Source: Piezodorus guildinii (Eukaryota > Arthropoda > Insecta > Hemiptera > Pentatomidae). Taken from it: a stretch of 64,000 nucleotides of DNA. The stretch is taken from NCBI GenBank assembly GCA_023052935.1, contig CM041298.1, positions 54,133,813 to 54,197,812 of the forward strand. The letters run 5' to 3'. The notes beneath the pieces are model-generated. The model saw only the letters and a list, made by a program, of their open reading frames with translations, searched no databases and was not told where the DNA came from. A program made the position numbers and the translations under genes. This document shows positions 22,630 through 35,020 of the stretch, piece after piece. Positions within the stretch are counted from its first letter, which is position 1; each line of letters opens with the position of its first letter.

Positions 22630-22990
22630 ATTTACAACAGTATTATACAACACAATGAGTAAATATGCCGAGTGAAGAAATGTCTTGAGAAAAAACAGTA
22701 GAAAAAAATCAGTAGTAGCACTTCACAAAATATTTACAGGCAGAAGGTCCAAGGGCCACTTTCTTTTCAATCGCCTCGGAGAGTAATCAGGAATATCTAA
22801 GGAAGATAAATTACGGAGAAGTGAGTTTGTGTGGGCAGGGAGTTTAGAATGAAAATATGTGTATCTATCACGGGCTATCTCTTCAACAAATGGGATGTTT
22901 AGATCGTTGTAGAGGAGTTGATTTGTGACAAAATAAGGGGCATTCAATATGTCCAAATAGGTCTGATAATAGTGGGGTATTAAAGAATTT
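22630..22990 (-). mobile_element. Jockey-like LINE C-terminal fragment
   Basis: The open minus-strand frame 22723-22956 encodes ILNAPYFVTNQLLYNDLNIP near its start and PDYSPRRLKRKWPLDLL near its end. This is the C-terminus of the same Jockey-like family as at 9320. The untranslated tail extends to about 22630. There is no catalytic domain. Of the Jockey-like tails here, this one keeps the best C-terminal codons. Confidence 0.8.
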
Positions 22991-23950
22991 TTTGGTAATG
23001 TACTCCAGGTTTTGAACGTTTGTCTAGTAAGTGTTGCAGTGATCGGTATCTTCGAACAGTTTCTTGTCGTTTCAGTCTTGTGTGAGGATATCAGAATTTT
23101 TAAAAATATAACACTAGGTTATTTGCTATTTTCAATATAATGACATCTGTAGCCATAAAATAATTTTAAAATATCAGCACTCATCGTTATGTTTCTAGAA
23201 AATTGCCATTACATAGTTCTACGCACGATAAGTTTTATTCAAACAGGTATTTATTTATTATTATTATTTTTCGTCCGTTGGCACAAAACATGATATAGGT
23301 ATTAATCGTGTAACCCTTTGAATGATGGATGAAAAAAATTGTACCCAAAGGTATTATCACTGTAATGGCAACGTTTATCTCGTTGCGTGATGTGTCAACC
23401 TCAAATCCTGCCCTCTTTAATGTATTTATAAGAAATACGTCCATCCTAAGTCCTCTGTCTTATGTCGTATATTGATCTCATCTCTGGTATATACACCACT
23501 TCAAAAAATAAAGAAAAAAAAAGAAATCGGTATGTTCTTAAACTAGAAGTTATTGCTTCCTTTATGTATTTAACTCAAAAAGGCTAGGTTGCCTGTCATA
23601 GTAACTGTCCAATTTTGAAGGATTCAAACTTTTAAATAATTATTATACTTCAAAATGCCAACTTTTTCACACTTTAAAAACTATCTTCAATACCGATTTG
23701 TAGTAAGCCTCATATAATTCAACTTCATTATGATAAACTATGAATTATTATATATTCTATATGCTAAAGGATCATAATTACAAGTATGTCCATAAGTGAA
23801 ATCGAAATTTCAGTTTTTCTTTTAAATAAATAAATTCAGTTTTTGTGAATAAATAATCTTTTATGTAATAACTATTTTTTTAATTACTTTTGACAGCACG
23901 TTGTAGGTTTATACAACGCCTCAACGAATATTTAACCTATTAGCAAAATA
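22991..23950. other. AT-rich DNA, no gene seen
   Basis: The minus-strand frame 23235-23444 has no recognisable product. TTTTGAACGTTTGTCTAGTA near 23010 also occurs near 7480, so a low-copy repeat is possible. Confidence 0.4.
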
Positions 23951-23954
23951 TAAC

Positions 23955-24236
23955 ACTTTTACAGTAGTGCTAACCATACTTCATTTACTTTATTTATCTT
24001 CTAATCCATTGCTCATGGTCAAGGTAAAACCTGTAGGTGTCCGTAGAATTTGTTAATGGGAGTAAAAAATCCTTAGTTATACCGTCCTTCGGAGTTCACG
24101 TAAATTGGTGGTATCGAGCCTTTGCGATGCCAGGTTACTCGTTAAAGATCCCTATCCTAATTAAACCTAGATACGATTGTACTAATGTCCGATTTGCCAC
24201 AGTAGCATAAAGTGACGTCAAGTAAATAAATGAAAT
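23955..24236 (+). mobile_element. SINE-X copy with decayed head
   Basis: ACAGTAGTGCTAACCATA (about 23961) looks like the eroded box A region. AATGGGAGTAAAAAATCC, TCCTTCGGAGTTCACG, TACTCGTTAAAGATCCC and CATAAAGTGACGTCAAGTAA then follow the SINE-X body in order. The box B region is replaced or mutated. Confidence 0.7.
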
Positions 24237-25585
24237 CAAGACAGAATTATTTTCTATCGAGGTATATATGACGATTGCATTAAATAGTAGTTTTATGTCC
24301 CAAGATTAAAAAACTGATAAAATAAGTTATGTTTCACGAATAATTTTACAGTATAACTTTCACAGTATAACTCTGAATGCAATAAATTATTTTACAAGCA
24401 GTTGTTGGAAAAATAGTAAATAAACTGAGAGGATTTGATAAATTAAACGATAAAAAATCGTTTCACTTAACGGAGGTTAGGAAGGTAAAAAAAACTTGCA
24501 GTCTGGGAAATTACTTCGTGATTCCATTGAATAAGAAAAAATTCAAGACAAAAACTCTCTATACAATGACTTTTAAGATTTTTTTTTAATGATGTTCAAT
24601 TAGTCCATTATAATATCCGGGTTAATTTTAGATTTAAGAGCTGTAACTATCTGGAAAAAAAAAATCATAGGTTTCAAGAACGTTAAATAGTACAATAAAA
24701 ATATTATTTCACCGTCTTGTGTTTTTCTTTCATTTTTATTCATTTTGTCATGAACTAGAAAGTAACTTAATTTTCTACAGTTCCCAGACTTCACGGTTTC
24801 TAAGACACGTAATAGAAAAAAAAATCTTTTTTGTTTTTTCTGAAGTATTATTGTAGATAGTTAATAAAATATAATTTTTAATAGTTATTTTTTAAATTAT
24901 TATTTTATATTTTACTATAAATTAAAATTACATTCATATTATGTCTTTAAGATCTCTCTTATTATTATTTTTTTTTTCCAAGAATCACTTTGATTAATAT
25001 TTTCGTATTTAAGAGAATTTCACCAGAAAAAATTATGGATGTAAAAATTATAGCAAATCAACAGGTTAATTTTGTATTTAACTAATATTGAGATGTAAAC
25101 GAGGAAGCAAGTACATAAAAAAAATGTATCTATCTCAGATATTATTAATTTATTTAATATATATTACATAATATTCTTCGATATGTAAGTTAGTTCAATA
25201 TCGATGCAGTAGCTATGAGGCCTCTAGTAGCAATTAGAAGTAGTCATCACCTCCTGAATCGAACTATTAACAACGCTAATGCTTTTGATTCCATTCATCA
25301 AACTGCTAACTGATTACCTGCGATCAACCTTAGCAATCATTCATTAAGGTCTTATTATAAAATATTTATTTTTCTATAATACGGTGTAGGATAGTTATGA
25401 ATGAAAGCTTCTAAGACGTGTCAAAAAAAAAACGCGTCAAGACTTTAAACGTTGGTCTGCATCTTAGAAATTAGTTTTTATTTCAATATAATTTTTTTAA
25501 AGCTTTTTTCTATTATAGTTGACTGTAAATGTTTTTAATTTTGTTTATTTACACATATTTAAACATTGAAATAAAATATTTTTAC
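24237..25585. other. AT-rich DNA, no gene seen
   Basis: No exon, RNA gene or family repeat recognised. Confidence 0.45.
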
Positions 25586-25587
25586 AT

Positions 25588-26560
25588 TCGCTTTACTATC
25601 TATGAAATATATAGTAAGGGAAAGTATTGCGATTGTGAACATTTTCTAATTCCAGTTTTCAACGGAAATAAATACAACTTTTAGGGTTCCCGACACCAAA
25701 TAACGAAGTTCAGTAAAATGGCCTGGGTTTGTGTGTTGTAAGTCTAGCTTGAAAACGGTTGGTTTTTATAAAACTATAATTTTATATTTTAGAAGCGTAT
25801 ATGCTTGAGATGTTACAGCAACTTTTGAATCGAAATTAACAAACCATAAGGGCCATTTTATACCATGCATTTTGCATCTTTTTACGATTTTAAGTAAACT
25901 CGGAATATGGATGTAAAATTTAATGGGTTTTAACATCATGTAAGTTTTATTCCGATTGAAATAGTCTGACACATTTAATGTTATAGAATCGAAAAAACTA
26001 ACCGTATCAACTTATTAGCATTGATGAAAAATTGCTAAATATACAATCTGAACGAATTTGAAAACCAAACATATATTTTTTTCGGAACATAAGAATAGTA
26101 ATTTAGATGTGTAATATTCTGTTGGAAAGCTAAAAATTTGAGCAAAAATGTTTCTTATAAAGTGAAGAATAAAGCATTAACTGATTATTGCACATAAAAT
26201 TGATTAATAAATCACAGGGGGGCTTTTCACACGGTCAACTACATATATGTCGCATTGTCAAGACCAGGTTGCGGAGAAAATCAGTATGTTCTGCCACTAG
26301 AAAATTAAACTAAAAATATCATTTACGCAGAAATACTCTAAAATATATTATTTTAAAAACTTCTTAATCGCGATCATAATAACAGAAATTGGCGTAGGCG
26401 AAGTCGCGGGCAACAGCTAGTAATTAATAAAAGGCATATATTTCCAAACAAACTGAATATGATTATTTAAATTTTTTTTAACTCTATGTTAATTCCATAT
26501 AGTTACAGTAAAAGAAGTAACTGAAAGTCGTGTTTTGGGTGTACCAATATTTTTTTTTTT
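25588..26560 (+). repeat. Rep-A copy 3
   Basis: It has AAATATATAGTAAGGG and TATTGCGATTGTGAA at the left. CTGAAAGTCGTGTTTTGGG near 26520 and a T run form the right end. The copy is interrupted near its 3' end by the 209-bp Helitron-like element. Confidence 0.7.
26212..26420 (+). mobile_element. Helitron-like non-autonomous element, 209 bp
   Basis: It starts with TC (26212) and ends with CTAG (26417-26420). The 3' end carries a short hairpin GCGA-AG-TCGC (26398-26407), then GGGCAACAG and CTAG. This matches the hallmarks of Helitrons: 5' TC, 3' hairpin about 10 nt before CTRR, and insertion between A and T. Here the flanks are A at 26211 and T at 26421. The GTCGCGGGCAACAGCTAGT type of ending is common in insect short Helitrons. 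It has no coding capacity and sits within a Rep-A copy. Confidence 0.6.
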
Positions 26561-26584
26561 TTTATCATTTGGCCCAAAGAAATC

Positions 26585-26937
26585 CATAGAACTCATGTAC
26601 AGTACGAATAAATGACTTCCCGGTTATCCAAATAACTTTTGTAGCTGTAATCTGTGTCCCAATCACAACCGTCTCAGACTGGAACATGGGGGCCACCGTG
26701 CCCCATGAATTCGAAATAATTACAGGTCTCCTTTGGACTGTATATTGTTCCATTGATGTCGTAAGGGTCTCTATTGATTCCATTATTTATTACACCGGTT
26801 CCCTGGGCCTTCAGAAGACGTCTCGCGGTGATAGCATCTTTAGGGCGGACAAGAAATATAATTGGAAACCGCGTTAATGATGAGGAATCATAATTTTCAG
26901 GCGTTATCTTTTTTTCCACACCTGACACTCTGGAAGG
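26585..26937 (-). pseudogene. protein-like fragment of unknown family, broken
   Basis: A minus-strand frame begins after a good acceptor (TCGTAACCTTCCAG, ending about 26938) and runs about 80 codons to a TGA at about 26674. It includes TRFPIIFLVRPKDAITARRL, QGTGVINNGINRDPYDINGT and PKETCNYFEFMGHGGPHVPV. The same frame continues past the TGA with DGCDWDTDYSYKSYLDNRE before another TGA. The mixed, low-bias composition looks like genuine protein sequence and not AT-rich noise. I do not recognise the family. It could be a decayed exon or a retrocopy, because no intron or donor is seen within it. Confidence 0.45.
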
Positions 26938-27084
26938 TTACGAAACGATTTGATAAATAAACCGCTATTTATATGTTAATTTATAGCTGAGGTGTTAAGG
27001 AGGTACTTTTCCAATTAAGTTAATATCTAATTGTCAACATTTTTTTAATTATGCTTTTAAAATATACAATAAATTTAAAATAGA

Positions 27085-27420
27085 ATATAATAAAAAATAT
27101 TTTTTATTCTGGGGCTGGATCCCTTAAGAATAGGAGGTATCCCGATTCAAAATATAGGTACATCACGCCTGTCCCAACAGACAAAACATAATATTTACAA
27201 TTATGAAAAATAAATGAATTGATAGCAGAGTTTAAATATAGACAGTAAATAAATATTTCTCCTCTTTTAAAGTGTAATATCTAGAATACAATTCCCACAA
27301 TTGTTAAACGTCTTTTGGAAACAACAGAAATATTGGAAAAGTTAGGATTTGAATGAGGACAGAGATTCAGCATGGCGAATATAAGTATGTAGAGAATTCC
27401 AGAGAGTAGGGGAATGTGAA
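27085..27420 (-). mobile_element. CR1/L2-like LINE 3' end
   Basis: The inverted tail TTTATTCTGGGGCTGGATCC and the C-terminal part (GCATGGCGAATATAAGTATG, AGAATTCCAGAG) match the fragment at 21607-22045. The tail matches 20781 and 53020. No RT motif remains. Confidence 0.55.
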
Positions 27421-27596
27421 TTTTATTAAATAAGTATTAGCTATAATTATTTATGTAAAGCCATTGGAGTAGCTTAAATAAATCAGAGATTATCTCATAT
27501 CTTAAATAATAAGAAATCAGTTTCAGATAGTTCTGAAGTCATACCGTATTGAATACTTTTATTCTTCTGTCAAATTTATCCAAATATAATATAGAA

Positions 27597-27985
27597 ATGT
27601 TTTTTCTAGTCTTTTATAGGATTCGCTGTTATTGAAATGGTCTGAGAGGGCTTGAATGACGATATTTTAAATTTTCTTCTTTTGAGTACCTTTAATTAAG
27701 CAGTTTCGAATTTACCATTATCATCTTGCTAGAATTGATAAGAAACAAATAAATATATAAGTCGGCCGAATTTGTTAACTAACTAACATATATAAAATTA
27801 TATCGTTGGATAGCTAAAGTGATGAATAGTTCATAAACTACTAGTGTTAATTGTACAGGACCATTTAATATTGTTTTATATTAAATAATAAAACATAAAT
27901 TTCCATCTCTTAACTTTATTTAAAACTTCTTAAATTGATTTTAACAACCAAGGTAAGTGAACGTCGTGTGTTGGACAGATTTTTT
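27597..27985 (+). repeat. Rep-A 3' fragment
   Basis: It contains TGAAATGGTCTGAGAGGGC, a TTTAAATTTTCTTCTTTTGA stretch, and the right end CAAGGTAAGTGAACGTCGTG near 27950-27970. The 5' half is missing. Confidence 0.7.
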
Positions 27986-29841
27986 TTCATAATATAATTA
28001 AAACAAAAAAGTTTATTAAAAGAGAAAATTTATTCCAAACAAAGAAGAGAATAAAGTTTGAGGAAAATTATTCGGTATTGGCTTGGGTTAATTAATATAG
28101 CTATCAGTTCCCCTCTTCCATTGTATAATTAGGATTGTAGGCTGACATTTTAACAAGGTCGGATCAATCAGTTGTTAATGTGTTCCATTGACGGGCCCAA
28201 TTCCGGTTTATAACGGCTTTATATTATGTAGTAACTGCTAATACAATTATATATTTTATAATTTGTACTATATTATCGTTATATTAGCATCCTTGCAAAC
28301 CTATCAGCTCAGGATATTCTCTAATTTGGAATGTCGAAACGAATCATACATGTCGAAATTGACTATATATACTGTATAATCTATTTCTGATACGTTTAGT
28401 ATTTTAATATGTATTGTGATATGTTCCAAATTAAAAAAATAAAATAAATATATATATATATAAATATATAATAATCATTTTCAAGAGTGAATTCATCAGA
28501 AATAATAAAATCACTATTGTATGACTTTTCGATTATTCATATATAAAATTTCATAATTATAACATGCAATGACACAAATTACCCACAGATAACCAAAAAA
28601 CACAAAACCATACCTACAGATAATCTTGATATATTTTCTAGTTACTCTAATATCTCAGTATTATTCTTACTTCCAATTATTCAACTTTATTATTTTATTT
28701 TTATATCATTGGCTAATTTATGATTATAATGAGAAACAAAATTGGAATTACTATAGGCCTAAATATATAGATGAAATTTTGATCGACATATAATGAATGT
28801 TATTTATAAAGTTATAACTCAAACCATACACTATTATGCAATTAATTTTGTAATAATGATTAAATTTATTATATATTAAAAATCTGTAGTTTTATTAAAT
28901 AAAAATATATATTTTTATAATTATTTGTAAAAACTTTTTTTTATTGAAGTATGAGTTTTATTATGAAATAACAATTTTGGTACCCAGTTGTGTATTCTGA
29001 ACAGACCAGAATTATTAACAAAACATAACATCTACAATTACATAAAATCTAGAATAAATATTTGAAAAGCGAACAATTAGAATTTTTAAATATTAATCAT
29101 CCGCTTTTTTAAAGTTATAAAAATGTTAAAGCATAGAATTATTCAGATTAATATAAATATAAAATAGACGTTTTATCGTGATCATCCAAAGTATTTGGAC
29201 TTACATCAATAAGTTAATAAAATAAGTTATTTATCTCTATTGATTATAAGTTAAAAAATCATTATAAAACTACAATTAATAACTAATATTTCTAGTTATC
29301 ATAGTGATTTACAAAATAGTATTTCTTTAATTGATCCTGAATTAAATGACCTAAAAAGGTTAATGAAAGCATGATCTACAAAACTAGGATCTATTCTTTT
29401 TAAAAAAAAAAAATATATATAAATGTATAATAAAGTCTCTTTCAAAGCACAATAAATCTCTTTCATGTTCGATTGTTTTATATAAAACAGTTAATAAAAA
29501 GAAAAGGAAAGTGTTATTAATTCAAAAATGAAAATATTATCTATCAAATAGTTGGATTTGAAAAGAAAAAATTGAATGAAAATCACTATGTGCAAAATAC
29601 CTACCATTAAATCTTATTCCTTAAACTATTAACATAATATTTGGTTATCAGATGTATTGAATTCTATTTTCACAAATGTTTGATTAAATTAGTTTTGTTG
29701 TTAAATGATTATAAGTTTTAAATTGTATTATCTAAATAATCGATTTGAAAAAAAAAAGTAGTAAGTGAGACTTTTCAATTTATAATTTAATCTAATATTA
29801 ACAATAACGTCTTTACTTAAATTAGCTTTTTGTTCGAAAAT
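27986..29841. other. AT-rich DNA, possible LINE tail at 28925-29060
   Basis: Very AT-rich with no open frame. Sequence at 28925-29060 (ATTAACAAAACATAACATC and following) weakly resembles the inverted CR1/L2-like tail at 27160-27210. No gene is seen. Confidence 0.4.
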
Positions 29842-29854
29842 ATATTGAGCTATA

Positions 29855-31013
29855 CAGACCTATAAGTCTACTAAATATACTATCCAAAATTCTAGAAAAA
29901 CTAATACTCAAACGAATTAACAAGCATATTAGACTAAATAATTTACTAATAGATGAACAATTTGGTTTTAGGGAACACCACTCCACCGTTGACCAATTGG
30001 CACGACTCACTGACTTCATCACTAAAGCCTTTAACGAACGCAAACATACCGGTATGCTCCTTCTGGACCTAGAAAAAGCATTTGATACTGTGTGGCACTC
30101 CGGACTCATATACAAATTAATCTCATATAATTTTCCGCCATACCTGATTCACATTATTCACTCATATTTATCAAATAGACAGTTTTATATTCAAGTTGGC
30201 AAATCTACTTCTGATACTCTCCCTATCTCGGTGGGTCTTCCCCAAGGCTCTTGCTTATCTCCAATTCTATTTAATTTGTTCATTTCCGACCTACCGACCA
30301 ACTTATTTGTGACGAGGTCCTTATACGCCGATGACACTGCATTGTATACTTCATCATATCGTATTGATACTGTAGTAAATCGCTTACAACAATACTTTAA
30401 ACAATTTAACGAATATTGCAACAAATGGAAATTGAAAATTAATCCCACCAAATCTGAAGCAATCCTGTTCACTAAACGTCGCTCAAAAATAAACCACCAA
30501 ATTAAGTTAAATTCAGCTCTCATCCCATGGTCAAAATCTGTACAGTACTTAGGCCTTACTTTAGACAAATCACTTACTTTCACCGACCACATCAACAGAA
30601 AAATTGACAAGGCGAAAAAAATAATATACAAAATGTTTCCTTACTTTAATAGAAAATCCTGTTTGAGTACTCAAAACAAATTAACAATATATAAATCAGT
30701 CATCCGCCCGTTAATCACATACGCCTCTCCAGTCTGGAGCTCATCCTGCTCGACTAACTTCCATAAACTCGAGAGAATTCAAAACTTGTCAATGCGGATA
30801 ATTAATAATTTCCCCCGATACACGAAAATATCATCAATGCTCCAAGACTTGCAGCTTCCTACAATCAAACAACTTGTCCATTCACAAACAGCTTCTTACT
30901 TCAGTAAAACTCCAGTCTTTAAAAACCCATTAATAAAAGAAATCGGTAATTACAATAAATTTTCACTAAAACGATATACTCATAAGAGAACAAAACATGT
31001 ATTATTAAATTAA
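29855..31013 (+). CDS. Jockey-clade reverse transcriptase, N-terminally truncated
   Basis: The frame is open from the insertion boundary to a TAA at 31011-31013, about 385 codons, with no natural start. RT domain blocks are in order. The remnant of YRPISLLNILSKILEKLI is followed by EQFGFREHHSTVDQL, then LLLDLEKAFDTVWHSGL (first catalytic Asp), VGLPQGSCLSPILFNLF, and SLYADDTALY with the paired catalytic Asp. Next come NPTKSEAILF, VQYLGLTLDKSLTF, then IYKSVIRPLITYASPVW and RIQNLSMRIINNFPRYTK in the C-terminal region. There is no RNase H or endonuclease domain; the latter would be upstream and is lost. The palm looks intact, but without the endonuclease and ORF1 the copy cannot move by itself. 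The minus-strand frames 29822-30115 and 30191-30631 are shadows. Confidence 0.9.
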
Positions 31014-31039
31014 TTTACTTTCTTATGTTATAAATTTTA

Positions 31040-31160
31040 TAATTTTCAATCATATTATGTATTTTCTATTAATTTATGTATTTTCAATTATTTTATGTAT
31101 TTTCAATTATTTCATGTATCTTTAAATATTTTATGTATTCTCAATTATTTTATGTGTAGT
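31040..31160 (+). repeat. tandem repeat in LINE 3' untranslated region
   Basis: About five imperfect units of 22-25 bp built on TTTATGTATTTTCAATTA lie just after the RT stop codon. Confidence 0.8.
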
Positions 31161-31373
31161 TTTTATGCGTAGGTTTTTTGTATAATTTTTCCTACAATCG
31201 CAAAGTAACCTCAATTGTTCACCATATGTTTGCCATTAGGCTAATGTACTATAATCAATAAAAAACAAAAATATTTTCTGATTGTAAGGATGACTCATCC
31301 AAAATCATTGTTAACATTTTGACAAAATGTAAATATGTGAATAAAGTTTATTTTATTATTATATTGAGCTATA

Positions 31374-31576
31374 TTACTTATTTAAGTATGTTACTTGAAC
31401 ATGAGTTTATGATTAAAAATTAAATAAACTAATAAATGACTACTATGTTTAATTAGTTGAAACAGCATTTTTCAGTCCCGAATTCGTGACTGTTAGGGGA
31501 GTTACAGAAAAACTATTACGTCACTGTAGGAATTTTAATGCTGTAATTATAGTTGTGATTTTAATTATTTTGGATT

Positions 31577-31660
<84 letters not shown>

Positions 31661-33170
31661 TGTTATTGGAAGAGTAATTAATTTTTGTTTTAAAATTTCT
31701 CCAAGATTCACTTATCACAGCTGTTATTGTTTCGACGGTTATTTAAATTATCTTATTTAAATTTCACCAGTAAAATAATGAAGTGTTACAAAAAAAATAA
31801 TTAGATACCAGTGATAACGATTTGCAAAATATACTTATAGCCCCAATAGTCATCCTCAAACACATGTATCAACGGGTCCTTAAAGAATGTACTGTATTGG
31901 TCAATTTTTACAATTGATACCAAAATATTGCAATTTATTTTATTTTATTGTCATATTTAATTGAAAAAATACTCCACAATTCGATTTAAACATGTAAGAA
32001 TTCCGTATCAAATAATCCTTATCGTTTGCAAATTGTTTGAATATTTTTATGGAGACCTATAAGTAAGTTAAAAGGTAAAAATTGAGTATTTTTCTATAAT
32101 TCAAGCACTGTAAAATAAAGAAAATATTAAACTTACAATATAAAAACAAATACAAATATTAGATTACATATTCATCGTTCATTCGTCGTGGTAAGAAGAA
32201 ATAGTGGTAATCATTTATGGTTTGTTTGATTTTGATGGACACTAAGTACCTCAGGACCTCAGGACACTAAAGTAATTTAATTAAAGAAAATCATTATGGT
32301 ATTTTGAGGGCACTTGTATCAGAATAAAAAAACAGTGGTTTAACTTTATGTTTTGTTAAACAAGAGAATAAAAAAACTTTTTATTATTTTTGGCAATATT
32401 TTGATTATAACGGATTTTAAACAACAATATAAAACTTTTAGAAGAGAATATTGTAAAGCGGTTTAATAATTTGTTCCGCTGAAAATTATTTTTTGTATAA
32501 CAATATTAATAACTATAAATAAGTTGTAATATTAATTATACTGGTATTTCAGATCTATGGATGATTTGATAGTCAAAAATTAACCTTTGAATTACATTTA
32601 GACAATTCTGGTAACTTTAACCGCTAATTAAAACCTTAGAGGAATATGGAATTAAGGAATATTTTGCGCTTAATTAATTATTAATGTTATTATGTTTTAG
32701 TATGTAATTTATTTTGCTTAAAAAAAAAAAAAATGTGTATTAGAAAATCGAAAAACAAAATCGAGTGAGCTATGTAATTCAACTAGGATATTTATAGAGG
32801 ATGTGGAGATGATGTTATAGAAATTTAGATACTGCAAATCATATCTTTGTAAGATCATAAAATATGGTGATAATTAATAAAATAATCAAATCAAGAATAT
32901 AAGTCGTGTAACGCTTTTAAATAATTGAAGTGTTATAAAATTACTAATTTATGTTAAAATTAAATAAATAATACTCGGATTAAATATAAATGTATAAAAA
33001 CATTTACTGAATAGAATATGGTTTATGGCAGGATAAAAAGGCCTAATATTATTAAGTGAATTATTATCAAATCTACTAATTTAGATGTTAATATTAATAA
33101 ATTACTTGATAAAATAAAATTCAAAGCATTTTGTGGATGACGGAAATTACCACACTTGTAAACACACATG
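31374..33170. other. AT-rich DNA with a (TA)n run, no gene seen
   Basis: A long (TA)n microsatellite lies at 31577-31660 and a poly(A) run near 32722. No exon or known repeat is recognised. Confidence 0.45.
31577..31660. repeat. (TA)n microsatellite
   Basis: TA run with rare C or G interruptions. The frame across it is an artefact. Confidence 0.95.
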
Positions 33171-33175
33171 GTCGA

Positions 33176-33715
33176 TGGCAGTTACATGGGATAGGTTATG
33201 GCGGGTGACATGTACTGATAAAGATGTCCTCAAAGACATTGCTGGCCGTTCCGCTTATCGTTATCGCGGTCCTCCGTCAAAGACGTCCTTCCGCAAGACA
33301 CTTTGATGATTTGATAGAACTTAATTTTTACACTTTTTTCCTATACATAAATCACTGATTACACTATGACTCACGTTGAGTATCCTCTGGTCCGGCTTGA
33401 ACTCGTGTTCCGGAGGCGGTGCAGGCCAGAACCTCGAGTCCCAGCCCTGGTGCCTTCTTCCACTGCTATTCTGCATCAGAAGCATCGAAGACGTCGAACA
33501 GCGGCGAACACGGCGAACAGCTTCAGCGGCACATGACGGCAGAACAACACCGCGTCACCCTAAGCCGGCAAAAAACAGAGTAGCCCCTGGTGAGGGACGG
33601 GTTCGGCCTCTCGCCGCTAGGCTGCGCTCCCCTCCAACCCTTCCACCCTCCCCCCACCCCTCCCGCCTCTATCTGAGCCAAGGGGTTAGAAACCTACATT
33701 ATCTCTGACGGTACC
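33176..33715. other. GC-rich, CpG-rich island
   Basis: A sharp rise in G+C and CpG within AT-rich DNA, ending in a C-rich stretch at 33630-33680. It contains the candidate exon at 33375-33470. It may be a promoter-proximal or exonic island, and in insects such islands in AT-rich DNA are often genic. Confidence 0.5.
33375..33470 (-). CDS. candidate internal exon (exon 2) of an unknown host gene
   Basis: On the minus strand a pyrimidine-rich tract (GACGTCTTCGATGCTTCTG, then ATGCAG) precedes 33470 and a donor GTGAGT follows 33375. The 96-nt interval is exactly 32 codons, open, phase 0 at both ends. It encodes NSSGRRHQGWDSRFWPAPPP followed by EHEFKPDQRILN. The block is far richer in GC than its surroundings. 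An upstream candidate exon at 35438-35526 ends in phase 0, so the two join in frame. No family is recognised. The same block carries an opposing plus-strand frame (33376-33708), and high GC content opens frames by chance, so this needs transcript evidence. Confidence 0.35.
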
Positions 33716-35020
33716 GTACGATATAACAGTTCCTCTTGTCAGTTTTACTAGTTTTGACCTTGGAATGTTATCAATACCGTCCGAATTCCATTGTAATCCA
33801 ACCATTAATGAAAAGGAATTACCTTTAATCCTCTAGTTTTCAAGCCAGTAGTCAGCGTACTACGTTTTTAAATTTTGTTTATTATTTATAATTTTATGTA
33901 TTTATATAAACACATATCTCACTAATCTATTAGGCTAAAATTCATTAGCAGCATTAAATAGTGGCGGTATGTCTTGAGATCATCTGTTGAGTTTACAACT
34001 GACAATTAAACAAAATAAAAATGTAAAATAGCTAGAAATTATAACGAATACATTACTAAGGAATCAATGAAGAATGGAATTGTATAATTAAATATTAAAA
34101 TTATAATTCTTTGACCTAAATATTTTTAATTAAAATTATTTAATAATAGTTCATAATTATTTAACTTTTTTTATCAAGAATTTGCGCGAAAAATATAACA
34201 TTAATAGTAAAGAGAGTTGACAACTAAAATAATCATCCCTTTGATTAACTAAAAATGTAGTACACAAATTTTATGAAATCTTGTAAAATAAAATCAATAC
34301 AGCAAAGTTTCAGCTTTAATCTTTTAGGTTTTTTTTTTTTGTTTTTTAATAATTTATTTTCTCATTCCTCTAGAATATTTGGTGGTGAACGGGAAATTCG
34401 TATGAGCGTTAATTGAAAATATGTCAATTTAAATTATTCCTTTGATAACCATTCTACTATAAGTTGTTCATGCTATTACACTTGGCTTACACGAAAATGA
34501 GAGAATAGTGTTTTTCTTTACTTTTTAACAAAAAAAAAAAAAAAAAAAAAGAAAGAAAAAAAGATGAATGTATTGAAATCGAATAAGAATACCAATTTTT
34601 AAGATTTAACACACCTAGACAGTCAGATTTTTATACTTTTAAAGAATATTTAAGTGCCATTGGCATCACTCGCGTCATATTCGTCTTTAACAATTTTTAG
34701 GATTTAATGAATAAAAACACATTATTTTTTTTATGGTCATACTTTATATCGTTTTATAAATATAATAATAGGACTGTCTTAGTGCGATAACCTATAAGAT
34801 ATATATACAATTATAAGATCAATTTGGAAATAGTTGACGGTCAAAAATGTCACAATCTCACAGAATAAGTTAACTGTATGAAATTTTTTTTTGTTTTAAG
34901 GATCTGTTCCTGATTTAATTTTAAGATGAAGATAAAACACTTTTTAGAGAAAGTTGTCAAATGATTTTATCGTGTCCAGTTAAGTGGGTTTATTAACACG
35001 ATATAGGCATAGTCAACTAC
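33716..35020. other. AT-rich DNA, no gene seen
   Basis: It has a poly(A) run near 34530-34550. No coding or repeat-family content is recognised. Confidence 0.45.

Larger units (their letters stand above)
29855..31360 (+). mobile_element. 5'-truncated Jockey-like LINE with 13-bp target duplication
   Basis: ATATTGAGCTATA lies on both sides (29842-29854 and 31361-31373), marking one target-primed insertion of about 1.5 kb. The left boundary cuts into the RT coding region (CAGACCTATAAGTCTA, within the YRPIS box), so the copy is 5'-truncated. The ORF is open to 31013. Its 3' untranslated region holds about five imperfect copies of a TTTTATGTATTTTCAATTA unit (31040-31160) and ends in AATAAAGTTTATTTTATTAT. 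The intact frame and exact duplication show a fairly recent insertion. Confidence 0.9.

Noticed and set aside
30191..30631. A 146-codon minus-strand frame
   Set aside because: It is the exact antisense of the Jockey-like RT palm and has no independent motif.
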